From contig NZ_FRAD01000022.1 in NCBI RefSeq assembly GCF_900142225.1, positions 1 to 42,230 of the forward strand: 42,230 nt of DNA. Reading direction: 5' to 3'. The notes below the pieces were generated by a model. It saw nothing but the letters and a program-made list of their open reading frames with translations, did no database searches and was not told the origin of the DNA. Of the stretch, positions 26,219-34,317 are shown piece by piece (the stretch's first letter is position 1; every line of letters begins with the position of its first letter). A program made the translations under genes and the position numbers. This stretch comes from Hathewaya proteolytica DSM 3090. GTDB taxonomy: Bacteria > Bacillota > Clostridia > Clostridiales > Clostridiaceae.

Positions 26219-26659
26219 CTAAGATTTTAATATTTCAACTAACTGTTTTCCTAGATCTTCACACTGCTTAATGGCCTCATTATCTGGAGCTTCATTGCAA
26301 ATCAAGCCTTCTGGGTTCACTACATTTGCCCCAACATCATTCATACGCTGTACCCAGTTGCGCATCCATTCTCCATCACCCCAGCCATAGGATCCGAACA
26401 ATGCTATGTTTTTTTCTTTAGCAAAACCTTCTACCTGACTTACAAATGGCTCCATCTCACACTCTTCTAATACCTCTGCACCCATAGCAGGACAACCCAA
26501 GGCAAATACCTTTGAGCTTTTAAGTTGCTCTAGAGAAGCATTGCTTACCTGGATGGCTTCACCTTCTCCCCCGGCTTCTGTGATTCCTCTTACTATGGCC
26601 TCAGCCATCTCTTCTGTGTTTCCTGACTGTGACCAGTATACCACATTGATTTTTTCCAT
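26219..26659 (-). CDS. Flavodoxin
   Basis: The 146-residue FMN electron carrier has the phosphate-binding loop SQSGNTEEMA near the N-terminus. FMN-edge loops are around CPAMGAE and FGSYGWGDGEWM. It replaces ferredoxin under iron limitation in many bacteria. It lies 12 nt after the DUF3793 gene, so both are probably one transcript from the promoter near 27370. No clear terminator follows before the his promoter on the same strand. Confidence 0.93.
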   Translation of the reverse strand: MEKINVVYWSQSGNTEEMAEAIVRGITEAGGEGEAIQVSNASLEQLKSSKVFALGCPAMGAEVLEECEMEPFVSQVEGFAKEKNIALFGSYGWGDGEWMRNWVQRMNDVGANVVNPEGLICNEAPDNEAIKQCEDLGKQLVEILKS

Positions 26660-26671
26660 TTCTCTCTCCTC

Positions 26672-27292
26672 CTATACTGCTAAATTTAGCAGTTTATTAT
26701 TATATTTAAATAATTCCGTAATTTGATTGATTTTTAAACCATATACCATAAGTTTCACTACACTATCCTCAGCTCGTTGAAACCTTTGAAACAATTCTAT
26801 TTTTTCTTCAACATTGTCATAAACTTTCCAATATCCACAATGCAAAAAATTTTTTCCCTTATTATCAATAAAACCAGTTACATCTTCCACAGGATACCCA
26901 AACAAAATACCCATCTCATGGGGGAAATCGCCCTCATTATTCATATAAATCCTATACCTATTTCTAAATACATTTAAAACACTTTTAAGCTTAAAATCTT
27001 CATACCCCATGGTCCTTAAAAGCTTTACAACCTTTCCCCCGGAAATATATTCCTGGAGTTGCCTTTCCTTGTATAAAAGAAAAAATACTTTTTCTCTAGA
27101 TTCGTAAAGTTTAAAATAGCAAATACAAGTTTGGGCCAATACACTTTCAATACCCCTGGCTCTATCCTTACTAATTTTCAGCAAATTAGACATTTTAAGT
27201 CCCGAAAGTAATGGTGCACATTGAAGAGCCATCTGAATTTCTAAGCTTTTCATATCTACATTTTTTACTACTTGTAACACTTCATTGCTCAT
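26672..27292 (-). CDS. DUF3793 family protein
   Basis: The 206-residue soluble protein has the family motif FPHEMGILFGYPVEDVTGFI, followed by CGYWKVYDN. DUF3793 proteins occur in Clostridia, often next to flavodoxin and ferrous-iron transport genes, as I recall. Their function is unknown. Two Cys-containing stretches in the N-terminal half (QCAP, TCICY) might bind metal, which is speculation. A dyad overlaps its promoter (27390-27405). Confidence 0.85.
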   Translation of the reverse strand: MSNEVLQVVKNVDMKSLEIQMALQCAPLLSGLKMSNLLKISKDRARGIESVLAQTCICYFKLYESREKVFFLLYKERQLQEYISGGKVVKLLRTMGYEDFKLKSVLNVFRNRYRIYMNNEGDFPHEMGILFGYPVEDVTGFIDNKGKNFLHCGYWKVYDNVEEKIELFQRFQRAEDSVVKLMVYGLKINQITELFKYNNKLLNLAV

Positions 27293-27369
27293 GCTTATTT
27301 CCTCTCTTACAGTTAGTTCTATATAACTATTCTAACGCATTAATTTCTTCTTAATTTATATTATTATTT

Positions 27370-27405
27370 ATTATATTCATTTCTATTGAGTTAGTGATAA
27401 CTAAC
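27370..27405 (-). promoter_or_regulatory. Promoter with dyad operator before DUF3793-flavodoxin
   Basis: The minus strand has TATAAT at 27370-27375. A perfect inverted repeat GTTAGT-gata-ACTAAC (27390-27405) covers the expected -35 position. GTTAG/CTAAC arms recall DtxR/IdeR-type metalloregulator boxes, although the centre does not match their 19-bp consensus. A second GTTAG...CTAAC pair lies at 27312-27336 in the leader. Confidence 0.5.
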
Positions 27406-27443
27406 CACAATTAAAGCATACATCATTACAATAAAAAAATCAA

Positions 27444-27473
27444 GAAAAAAAATCGTCTAAAAGACGATTTTTA
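27444..27473 (-). terminator. Rho-independent terminator after the ZIP transporter
   Basis: AAAAATCGTC (27448-27457) pairs with GACGATTTTT (27463-27472) around TAAAA. On the minus strand the stem is followed by an eight-base T-run. It lies 2 nt after the ZIP stop codon. Confidence 0.9.
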
Positions 27474-27474
27474 A

Positions 27475-28251
27475 TTATCCTAATGCTACATCCAACACCA
27501 TCATAATAACAAAACCAATGGCAACACCAATTGTACCTAAATTTGAATGTTCACCCACCTGTGCTTCAGGAATTAATTCTTCTACCACAACGTATATCAT
27601 GGCACCCGCCGCAAATGATAGGAAGTAAGGCAGAATTGGCACCACCAAATTAGTTAAAAGTATAGTTATAATAGCACCTATGGGTTCGACTATACCAGAC
27701 ATGGCTCCGTAAGAAAAAGCTTTTAATCTAGTCATACCCTCACTTTTTAGAGGCATAGATATAATAGCGCCTTCAGGAAAGTTTTGAATTGCTATCCCTA
27801 TAGCAAGTGCAAAGGCACCTGTCATGGTTATACCCATATTTCCCATTAAAGCTCCTGCAAAAGTAACTCCTACAGCCATACCTTCAGGTATATTGTGAAG
27901 TGTAACCGCTAGTACAAGCATAGTCTTTTTCTTTAGATTTGCTTTTATCCCCTCGGGTTTTTCACTATCCATATGCAAGTGAGGAATTATTGTATCAAGT
28001 ATAAGCAAAAAAGCCACACCAAGTAAAAAGCCCACCGAAGCTGGAATCCAGCCAATTTTACCTTGTTCCTGTGCCATCTCTATAGACGGTATAAGCAAAG
28101 ACCAAACCGATGCCGCTATCATTACCCCCGCTGCAAAACCGAGAAGTATTTTCTCTAACTGCTTATTCATCTTATCCTTCATAAAAAATACCATGGCTGA
28201 TCCTAAAACAGTACCTAAAAACGGAATCAATAATCCAGTAAATAATTGCAT
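27475..28251 (-). CDS. ZIP family metal transporter
   Basis: The 258-residue membrane protein with about eight transmembrane helices takes up zinc, iron or manganese. Helix IV carries HNIPEGMAVG and helix V carries IQNFPEGA, the metal-binding pair of the GufA/ZupT branch. A His-containing loop (PHLHMDSE) lies before helix IV. AAGGGTG precedes the ATG. The metal cannot be read from sequence. It lies between the TetR-controlled membrane gene and the DUF3793-flavodoxin pair, so a metal-homeostasis neighbourhood is plausible. Confidence 0.92.
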   Translation of the reverse strand: MQLFTGLLIPFLGTVLGSAMVFFMKDKMNKQLEKILLGFAAGVMIAASVWSLLIPSIEMAQEQGKIGWIPASVGFLLGVAFLLILDTIIPHLHMDSEKPEGIKANLKKKTMLVLAVTLHNIPEGMAVGVTFAGALMGNMGITMTGAFALAIGIAIQNFPEGAIISMPLKSEGMTRLKAFSYGAMSGIVEPIGAIITILLTNLVVPILPYFLSFAAGAMIYVVVEELIPEAQVGEHSNLGTIGVAIGFVIMMVLDVALG

Positions 28252-28311
28252 ACTATATTCACCCTTTCTTGAATCTTGTCTATTTTACTCATCAGCACAA
28301 GTGTATCACAA

Positions 28312-28986
28312 CTAAATTAATTTGTCATGATTTTTCTTCATATCGAAATATCCGATTAATATGGTCCATACATATGCACAAGTCTTCGGAATCATAAGCA
28401 TACCTATTAGTGGCATAGTGTCTGCCCAAAGTACCACTGGAATATAGAATCCAAAACTCAACACTATAGTTAACCACATTAAACTGTACTCTTTATCATT
28501 GTTTTTTCTAGCTTCACCAAAAAATAAAACTATGACTATGAGCCCCATAATAGCAAAAGGAATGTTTCTATAAATTCCCCATGAAAGGGGTGCATCAATA
28601 CTTGTCCACATATTTTGTGGGAAAAGACACAATATAACTCTTATAGCCGCTAAAATATACATGCTTATTGTAAGATAGTTTTTACCCTTGATTTTGTATC
28701 TTAAACGCCATACATAATATAAAATAACATAAAAAACTGTCATGGTTATAGAAGTTATCAGTTTTCCAATACCCAAAGCTACAGTGTAATTTTCAAGACC
28801 TGTAGTGCACAATGCCACGGCCCTAGGCACTAAATGAAAGGCATCCCCTGCTCCCAAAGTCACAGCCATGACTCCAAATAACAGGTATTGTTTATTGCCC
28901 TTACTACCTTTAATCATTTTTATACCAACTGTTATAACAGTTAGCAAATACACTACATCAAATAATGTTTCCATAATAGCTTGCAT
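28312..28986 (-). CDS. Integral membrane protein of unknown function, TetR-operator controlled
   Basis: The 224-residue protein has about seven hydrophobic segments and little soluble part. Notable blocks are LGAGDAFHLVPRA in the second or third segment, with charged residues inside the membrane region, and WGIYRNIPFAIMG. I do not recognise the family. I chose ATG 28986 because AAAGGAGA lies 8 nt upstream. The open frame extends 10 codons further, over the operator. A 13-bp palindrome at 29010-29022 identical to the TetR gene's own operator lies in its promoter region. Confidence 0.75.
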   Translation of the reverse strand: MQAIMETLFDVVYLLTVITVGIKMIKGSKGNKQYLLFGVMAVTLGAGDAFHLVPRAVALCTTGLENYTVALGIGKLITSITMTVFYVILYYVWRLRYKIKGKNYLTISMYILAAIRVILCLFPQNMWTSIDAPLSWGIYRNIPFAIMGLIVIVLFFGEARKNNDKEYSLMWLTIVLSFGFYIPVVLWADTMPLIGMLMIPKTCAYVWTILIGYFDMKKNHDKLI

Positions 28987-29009
28987 AATTATCTCTCCTT
29001 TTTTGTTTA

Positions 29010-29022
29010 TGAACATTGTTCA
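29010..29022. promoter_or_regulatory. TetR-type operator before the membrane protein gene
   Basis: TGAACATTGTTCA is a perfect 6-1-6 palindrome 23 bp before the membrane-protein start. It is the reverse complement of the palindrome at 29670-29682. Confidence 0.8.
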
Positions 29023-29057
29023 TTTTGCTTTAAATAATAATCCGCTACCCAGCGGAA

Positions 29058-29624
29058 TTATTTTGTATATAATATTTTATTTAATACCATTATTAAAAAC
29101 TCGCAGTTATCTTGGCCTTTTGACAACATAGAAACCATATTTTCAAAGATAAAATCAACTAATTTTTCGTGGCTAAATTCCTTTGTCCATATTTCTTTGC
29201 TAATATTTTCATCACTGCGCAATTTTTCAGTCAAAGCTTGCTTTATATGGCCTATATACTTTTCCATGACAATTCGTCCGTGATTTTTTGAATGAGAATC
29301 CATGATATTTCTATGCATTACGAAGAAATTTCGATACTCTTTTTGAGATACAAAAGCACGCTTATACATACTTGAAATGTATTGCGTAAAAGGCTCATTT
29401 ACTTCTGGTTTTAACATATCACCATGAAAAACTCTGCTCCAAACCTCTTGAATTACAGCTATCATAAGCTCTGATTTGGTGGGAAAATAATTATAAATAG
29501 TTCCCACAGATATATTACATTTTTTTGCCACATGTCTCATATTAAGATCCGGTACTTCGCTTCCCTTTAACATATCTATGGACACCTCTATAATCTTTTC
29601 ATTGGATATATCAGTTTTATTCAT
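29058..29624 (-). CDS. TetR family transcriptional regulator
   Basis: The 188-residue repressor has an N-terminal helix-turn-helix (MRHVAKKCNISVGTIYNYFPTKSELM, the TetR signature with YNYFP). The C-terminal two thirds are a helical ligand domain with no recognised match. ATG 29624 has GGTGGAG 7 nt upstream; a GTG five codons earlier is less likely. It probably binds TGAACAnTGTTCA before its own gene and before the downstream membrane gene. A hairpin AATAATTCCGCT...AGCGGATTATT overlaps its stop codon (29036-29062) and may be a weak terminator. Confidence 0.9.
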   Translation of the reverse strand: MNKTDISNEKIIEVSIDMLKGSEVPDLNMRHVAKKCNISVGTIYNYFPTKSELMIAVIQEVWSRVFHGDMLKPEVNEPFTQYISSMYKRAFVSQKEYRNFFVMHRNIMDSHSKNHGRIVMEKYIGHIKQALTEKLRSDENISKEIWTKEFSHEKLVDFIFENMVSMLSKGQDNCEFLIMVLNKILYTK

Positions 29625-29669
29625 AACTTTCTCCACCACACTTACCTAAGTTAACTTATATATTCTATC

Positions 29670-29682
29670 TGAACAATGTTCA
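29670..29682. promoter_or_regulatory. TetR-type operator before the tetR gene
   Basis: TGAACAATGTTCA is a perfect palindrome 46 bp before the regulator's ATG. It carries the same half-sites as 29010-29022. Confidence 0.8.
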
Positions 29683-29716
29683 TTTTATACTTTTTTAATA
29701 AACTTGTCAATAGGTA

Positions 29717-30343
29717 TTATTCTCCATCTATCAACCTACTTACCTCATCTTGGGACAAAGGCCTGTAAGCTCCCTTTCTCAATCTTTCATCTAATTTCAC
29801 ACTACCAATGGATATTCTCTTAAGGTAAACCACATAGCAGCCAACAGCTTTTAGCATTCGTTTCACTTGATGCTTGCACCCTTCTGAAATTGTAAGATAC
29901 CCAGCTGTAACATATTGATTATTATAATTAAGATTTCTTCCACATTGATCATCAATACTATCCTTCAACGCCTCATAAGAATCATGGTGCAGTATTTCTA
30001 CCCTAGCAGGTTTTGTGGTTTTAGTACCATTTACAATACTCACACCGCACTCCAATTTTTTTATATCTTCTGTCTCCAATGATCCTATGGCCCAAAAAAA
30101 GTATGTTTTGCAAACATGATTTTCCGGATACATTAGTTTGTGTTCAAATTCTCCATCATTGGTGATGAACAAAAGCCCCTCTGTGTCCTTATCTAAACGC
30201 CCCACATGAAAAAGTCCCTTTGCATCCTCTTCATTGAAATAATCAAACACTGTTTTATGATCTTTATCAATTCTAGCAGTAACGCATCCCATAGGTTTGT
30301 GAAACATGTAATATCTCTTTTCTTTTTCTGTATATTTTGCCAT
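29717..30343 (-). CDS. RsuA-family pseudouridine synthase
   Basis: The 208-residue enzyme converts a uridine in ribosomal RNA to pseudouridine. The catalytic Asp is in GRLDKDTEGLL, and the later HQVKRMLKAVG block is conserved. There is no N-terminal S4 domain, so it resembles short members such as RluE-like proteins. The target site is unknown. The ribosome binding site is weak (GGA, 12 nt before ATG). Confidence 0.9.
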   Translation of the reverse strand: MAKYTEKEKRYYMFHKPMGCVTARIDKDHKTVFDYFNEEDAKGLFHVGRLDKDTEGLLFITNDGEFEHKLMYPENHVCKTYFFWAIGSLETEDIKKLECGVSIVNGTKTTKPARVEILHHDSYEALKDSIDDQCGRNLNYNNQYVTAGYLTISEGCKHQVKRMLKAVGCYVVYLKRISIGSVKLDERLRKGAYRPLSQDEVSRLIDGE

Positions 30344-30410
30344 TAATAATATATTCCTTTATCTTTAGTATTGTAACAGCCACTCTAGCACATTCATTTG
30401 TCCTATGATA

Positions 30411-31286
30411 CTACAACTCAAAAATGCTAAGTTGGTGCGCAACTTCTTTTTCCTCATAAGTTCTCATATATTGAAAGAGTTCGTTTACATCGTAAATTAT
30501 ACCATGATTTGTGCACTGCTCTTTCACTAGCTGGGATAATTCTTTATTTTTTGGTGATGGAACAATGTAGTTGTTACCGTATGTTCTTATATACTTTTCC
30601 TTCAGCCCTGGGAAATGCTTATCTAGTTTACTGTAGAAAAATTGTCGGTCTCCATCTCTCAAAGTAACTCCAATGTCAAAAAACAATAGTCCATACACCT
30701 TAGCTTTTATGCAATAATCAAGAATACCTAAGATATTTTCTTCGGTATCATTAATAAAAGGCAGTGTTGGAGTCATCCAACATATAGTAGGGATTCCCTC
30801 ATCACCCATGATGTTCAATACTTCTGCTCGCCTCTTGGTTGTACAAACATTAGGCTCTATGATGCCACAAAGTTTTTCATCACAAGTGGTCATAGTCATC
30901 TGCACAGTACATTTTGCTTTCTTATTTATTTTCTTAAGAAGGTCAAGATCTCTTAAAATCATATCAGATTTAGTTTGTATGCTAAGTCCGAACCCGTAAT
31001 ATTCTATGATTTCTAGACATCTTCTTGTAAGTTTTAATTCTCTTTCTGCATGAACATAAGGATCACTCATGGCTCCAGTGCCTATAATGCACTTTTTTCT
31101 CTTACTTCTAAGAGCCTGCTCTAAAAGTTCAGGAGCATTAATTTTCACTTCAATATCTTCAAACTTATGTTGCATCTGGTAACACGTGCTTCTGGCATCG
31201 CAGTATATGCAGCCATGAGTACATCCTCTGTAAATATTCATGCCATTTTGGGGCGATAAAATAGACTTTGCCATTTTTTCATGCAT
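30411..31286 (-). CDS. SPL-type radical SAM protein (Rv2578c-like)
   Basis: The 291-residue radical SAM enzyme has the cluster motif CTHGCIYC (Cys22, Cys26, Cys29) directly after YRG, as in spore-photoproduct-lyase-like proteins. The order GTGAMSDPY...TKSDMILRD follows. True SplB has a different C-terminus, so a photolyase role is not supported. It stands 31 bp after a DNA glycosylase gene, which hints at nucleic acid repair, by context only. AAAGGGG precedes the ATG. Confidence 0.85.
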   Translation of the reverse strand: MHEKMAKSILSPQNGMNIYRGCTHGCIYCDARSTCYQMQHKFEDIEVKINAPELLEQALRSKRKKCIIGTGAMSDPYVHAERELKLTRRCLEIIEYYGFGLSIQTKSDMILRDLDLLKKINKKAKCTVQMTMTTCDEKLCGIIEPNVCTTKRRAEVLNIMGDEGIPTICWMTPTLPFINDTEENILGILDYCIKAKVYGLLFFDIGVTLRDGDRQFFYSKLDKHFPGLKEKYIRTYGNNYIVPSPKNKELSQLVKEQCTNHGIIYDVNELFQYMRTYEEKEVAHQLSIFEL

Positions 31287-31317
31287 TTACATAAATCCCC
31301 TTTCATTTGTATTATAC

Positions 31318-31809
31318 CTATAGTTTTATCGCGCTCCACTGCTTCACCAACTTTTCCATATTGCAAACTGCATTAGCTGGACTCGTTGAAGGCAACTTTA
31401 CTATTTCTCTATTTGTTGTAGGGAAAATATACTTTTTGTAAAGCTCACAGGCTTTCGCACCATTGCCATATATACATTTTATATCTGCATTTTTAAGGAT
31501 TTCTGTAATATCACTGGGAACCACATCCCTAATGGAACTATCAGAGGAACCCTCTATGGTGCAACTTTGTATGACGTCCCATATGGCCACCTTATTTTTT
31601 AAAAGAAAGTCTTTTTTATCCTCCACAGTTTTCGGTACACCTTCCCCAAAAATTGTAGCTAACACTTTCCAAAATCTATTTTGTGGATGACCATAATAAA
31701 AGTTACACTGTCTTGATTTCACCGATGGAAATGTGCCCAAAATTAATATTCTCGATTCCCTATTATAAACTGGTTTAAATTCATGGGTAAGCTTTTCTGC
31801 CATAAGCAT
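31318..31809 (-). CDS. Hypoxanthine-DNA glycosylase (UDG superfamily)
   Basis: The 163-residue enzyme removes deaminated adenine (hypoxanthine) from DNA. ILGTFPSVKSR is the water-activating/phosphate loop of this UDG family, YYGHPQNRFWKVL follows, and LPSTSPAN near the C-terminus is the intercalating loop. Two in-frame ATGs (31809 and 31803) share one GAGGAG. The start lies inside the end of the small upstream frame at 31781-32017. Confidence 0.88.
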   Translation of the reverse strand: MLMAEKLTHEFKPVYNRESRILILGTFPSVKSRQCNFYYGHPQNRFWKVLATIFGEGVPKTVEDKKDFLLKNKVAIWDVIQSCTIEGSSDSSIRDVVPSDITEILKNADIKCIYGNGAKACELYKKYIFPTTNREIVKLPSTSPANAVCNMEKLVKQWSAIKL

Positions 31810-32017
31810 TCATCTCCTCATATTCTATATAATTACCTTGTAGATATTTTACCCAACCTTTGTAGATTTCTTTTTTTCTTTTTTTGTTGAAAGGTACACC
31901 AAGGACTTGCCATGATTCGATATATGAGGCACAAGGTTTTCTATCCCCCTCACCTGTGAAGCATGATAAAACATGTACATCATCCCCTTTATTATCAATG
32001 TGTTTTCTAGCTATCAA
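31781..32017 (-). CDS. Small protein of unknown function, possibly 5'-truncated
   Basis: The 78-residue frame reads like protein (FTGEGDRKPCASYIESW, LGVPFNKKRKKEIYKGWVKYL) and overlaps the glycosylase start by 29 nt, as in an operon. The only candidate start, TTG at 32017, has no ribosome binding site. The frame stays open upstream to a TGA near 32048 with no better start. It may have lost its N-terminus. I do not recognise the family. Confidence 0.4.
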   Translation of the reverse strand: MIARKHIDNKGDDVHVLSCFTGEGDRKPCASYIESWQVLGVPFNKKRKKEIYKGWVKYLQGNYIEYEEMNAYGRKAYP

Positions 32018-32078
32018 GTAATATTGTAGTATAGCTGACTTGTTAATTCAATAACCTTGTCTATTAGGCTATATAATT

Positions 32079-32117
32079 AAAAGGCTCAACCATATGACAA
32101 TGGCTGAAGCCTTTTCA
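32079..32117 (-). terminator. Rho-independent terminator after the histidine phosphatase
   Basis: AAAAGGCT...CCAT (32079-32093) pairs with ATGG...AGCCTTTT (32100-32115) with an internal mismatch loop. On the minus strand it ends in TTTTAATT. Confidence 0.75.
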
Positions 32118-32185
32118 ATCAATCTTCATAATTAAATTTAGTTATACTTTTATTTACAATGGCACCTTATGACATCGCATGAAAG

Positions 32186-32776
32186 TTAATATATTTCCTC
32201 ACTGCTCCATTTACCTTCATTATATTCTAGTTTTATAAGACAAGCATTATGGAATGAATATATTTTCTCTTTATTGGAATAAGGTATGTTATTGATAATA
32301 GAAAATATTATTTCCAGTACACCGCCGTGAGTTACAAGCATGACATTTTCATTATCTTTTATACTTTTAGCGGTAAATTCTGTCCATGCATTGCTTATCC
32401 TATGAAAAAATAACTTTGGACTTTCACCCCCTGGATAACATTGTTCCCATAAAAGGGTGTTCCAATATAATCCAGGATATTTGTCTTTGGCAATATCATT
32501 CTTTATACCAGCTAGTTCCCCGTTGTTATTTTCCCTAAACTGTGGAGCTTTTTCTACAGATAAATTTAATGCAGCCGCTATAAATCCTGCTGTCTCACTT
32601 GCACGTTCTAAATCACTAGAATATATTTTTTTAATATTCAATTCTTTATTATGTGAACTTATATATTCAGCTAGTTTTTTAACTTGCATGACGCCCTCTT
32701 CAGTTAATGACGCCTTACTCCACCCACCTCGAACGGTTTCATCATCTTTCCCATGTCTTACAAGATAAATATTCAT
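32186..32776 (-). CDS. Histidine phosphatase family protein
   Basis: The 196-residue member of the phosphoglycerate mutase-like superfamily has the phospho-His motif LVRHGKDD near the N-terminus. SSDLERASETA and the second His in LVTHGGVLE follow. The substrate is not evident; relatives include alpha-ribazole phosphatase and sugar phosphatases, but no cobalamin genes are near. GGGAG lies 6 nt before the ATG. Confidence 0.9.
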   Translation of the reverse strand: MNIYLVRHGKDDETVRGGWSKASLTEEGVMQVKKLAEYISSHNKELNIKKIYSSDLERASETAGFIAAALNLSVEKAPQFRENNNGELAGIKNDIAKDKYPGLYWNTLLWEQCYPGGESPKLFFHRISNAWTEFTAKSIKDNENVMLVTHGGVLEIIFSIINNIPYSNKEKIYSFHNACLIKLEYNEGKWSSEEIY

Positions 32777-32804
32777 ATTGTTCTCCCTTAAAGTTAATTT
32801 TTAA

Positions 32805-33773
32805 TTATCTATACAGGCCTAATTTTACCATAAGTTTTTTTAGCTCATTTGCACTAGTAGCGCATTTCTTTATGTCCTTCCCAGCAAAATTAGAGGCAAA
32901 CTCAGCAGTCACAGTAGAAATCTTATACTCGCCTGCTATATTGCAATTCCAAGATACCTCACCTAAATTATCAATGGTGGCAAGCATTATACAGGAATAT
33001 GCAAAAATTTCATTTTCCAATTGTTTCATATCTTCAAAGGTATTTTCGGTGAAATTTAACTGCCATTTGTATGGTTCTTCAAAAGTTTGAAGTTCGCTAG
33101 TAAAATTCCCTAAAGATCTATTGACGCCCAGTGCTTGAGTAACCCCTAAAGCCTTTGAGATATCTCCAATATAAGGAGTCTTAGCATTGAAGACTTCCGC
33201 AACCCTCTTTGGTATTATCTCTCCATTATCATATATAATAACGTCTCCTAGATAAACTGTTTTTATATCCTCACTTAATTCAAAGGTTTCTTTAAAATCA
33301 CCACTTTTCCTAAAAATATTTATGGGTGCTGTATATACCTTTAAGTTAATAACACCTTGGTTTTTAGTCATTTTAATATGAGAATATCCCTCTCCACTAT
33401 TTAAAAGACTGCCATTTAACACAAGATTTTTCCCATTTATAAGAACCTTATAATCTATACCAGATGCATTTGCAATGAATCCATGTATGAACACTCGCCA
33501 TACAAAAATACATGTAATTAAAATCACAGCACTAAAAATGCCTATGAACATCTTACGTGAATTCCTCTTTTTTATCTTCTTTAGATAATCCACTTCCTTT
33601 GCTTCATATTTATTTTCATTTTCATTTGCCATCATGAATTCTAAGCTTTCTTTACATTGTTCACAATGAATTATATGATTTTCTACAGCTTCCTTAGTAA
33701 CATCACTAGTAAGTCCATCCACATATAAGGGCAATAAATCTCTTACAATTTGGCACTTGATTTCATCACTCAT
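32805..33773 (-). CDS. Anti-sigma factor with zinc-finger domain and DUF4825-like sensor
   Basis: The 322-residue protein has an N-terminal zinc-binding anti-sigma domain (Cys7, then His33-x3-Cys37-x2-Cys40) after DLLPLYVDGL. One transmembrane segment (about 75-95) follows, then a ~220-residue extracytoplasmic domain resembling DUF4825. It should hold its cognate sigma factor at the membrane. The ATG overlaps the end of the sigma gene by 8 nt. Because that sigma gene carries an amber codon, this anti-sigma may have no partner. Confidence 0.88.
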   Translation of the reverse strand: MSDEIKCQIVRDLLPLYVDGLTSDVTKEAVENHIIHCEQCKESLEFMMANENENKYEAKEVDYLKKIKKRNSRKMFIGIFSAVILITCIFVWRVFIHGFIANASGIDYKVLINGKNLVLNGSLLNSGEGYSHIKMTKNQGVINLKVYTAPINIFRKSGDFKETFELSEDIKTVYLGDVIIYDNGEIIPKRVAEVFNAKTPYIGDISKALGVTQALGVNRSLGNFTSELQTFEEPYKWQLNFTENTFEDMKQLENEIFAYSCIMLATIDNLGEVSWNCNIAGEYKISTVTAEFASNFAGKDIKKCATSANELKKLMVKLGLYR

Positions 33774-34245
33774 TATTTTTCATCTCCTTAAGCAGTTTCT
33801 CTTTGCCACGATAGTAATTAACTCTGGCCCAATTTTCTGTTTTGCCCAAGATATCTCCAATTTCCTTGAAAGACAGATTTCCAAACATGCGAAGGTACAT
33901 GATTTCCCTCATTGGTTCCTTAATTTCATGTAGCTGTTTTATAATCTCTATTCTACTTAGATTTGATATGCCTTCACTTTCTGCCGATGGAGATGTTACT
34001 TCTATCCCATCCATTTCATCTTCTACTTTATGTTTCCTTATGTATGCTTTCCACTGATTCTTTGCAATAGCACACAGCCACGTTGAAATTTTACAACTTC
34101 CATCAAACTTTTCTATACACTTTATAGCTTGGTAAAAAGTCTCTTGGGTGAGCTACTCTGATATTAAGTTATCATGAGTCAATGAAAGAAGAAAACCATA
34201 CACAGTGTTAGAATATTCACGGTATACCTTGTCCATTTCTTGCAT
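33766..34245 (-). pseudogene. ECF sigma factor interrupted by one in-frame amber codon
   Basis: From ATG at 34245, with AAGGAGAG just upstream, the frame encodes MQEMDKVYREYSNTVYGFLL as in sigma region 2. It then meets TAG at 34153-34155 (codon 31), between SE and LTQETFYQAI, where homologues have Glu. The same frame then runs without further damage through region 2 to region 4 (MREIMYLRMFGNLSFKEIGDILGKT) to its normal end, 159 codons in all. GAG to TAG is one base change. The downstream part could only start at 34014 and has no good ribosome binding site. A recent mutation, sequencing error or readthrough are all possible. Confidence 0.88.
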
Positions 34246-34317
34246 ATCGCCCTCTCCTTTCATTGTTGTTTCTACTTATTAATGTTTTAAAACTGCTTTT
34301 TGTTACAGAAGAAGAAA

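Noticed and set aside
29036..29062. Hairpin AATAAtCCGCT...AGCGGAATTATT as a terminator of the tetR gene
   Set aside because: It overlaps the tetR stop codon and has only a weak T-run on the minus strand, so I mention it but do not call it a terminator.
31318..32776. Glycosylase, small frame and histidine phosphatase as an anti-phage cluster
   Set aside because: The genes are ordinary repair and housekeeping families, and a terminator (32079-32117) separates the phosphatase from the others.
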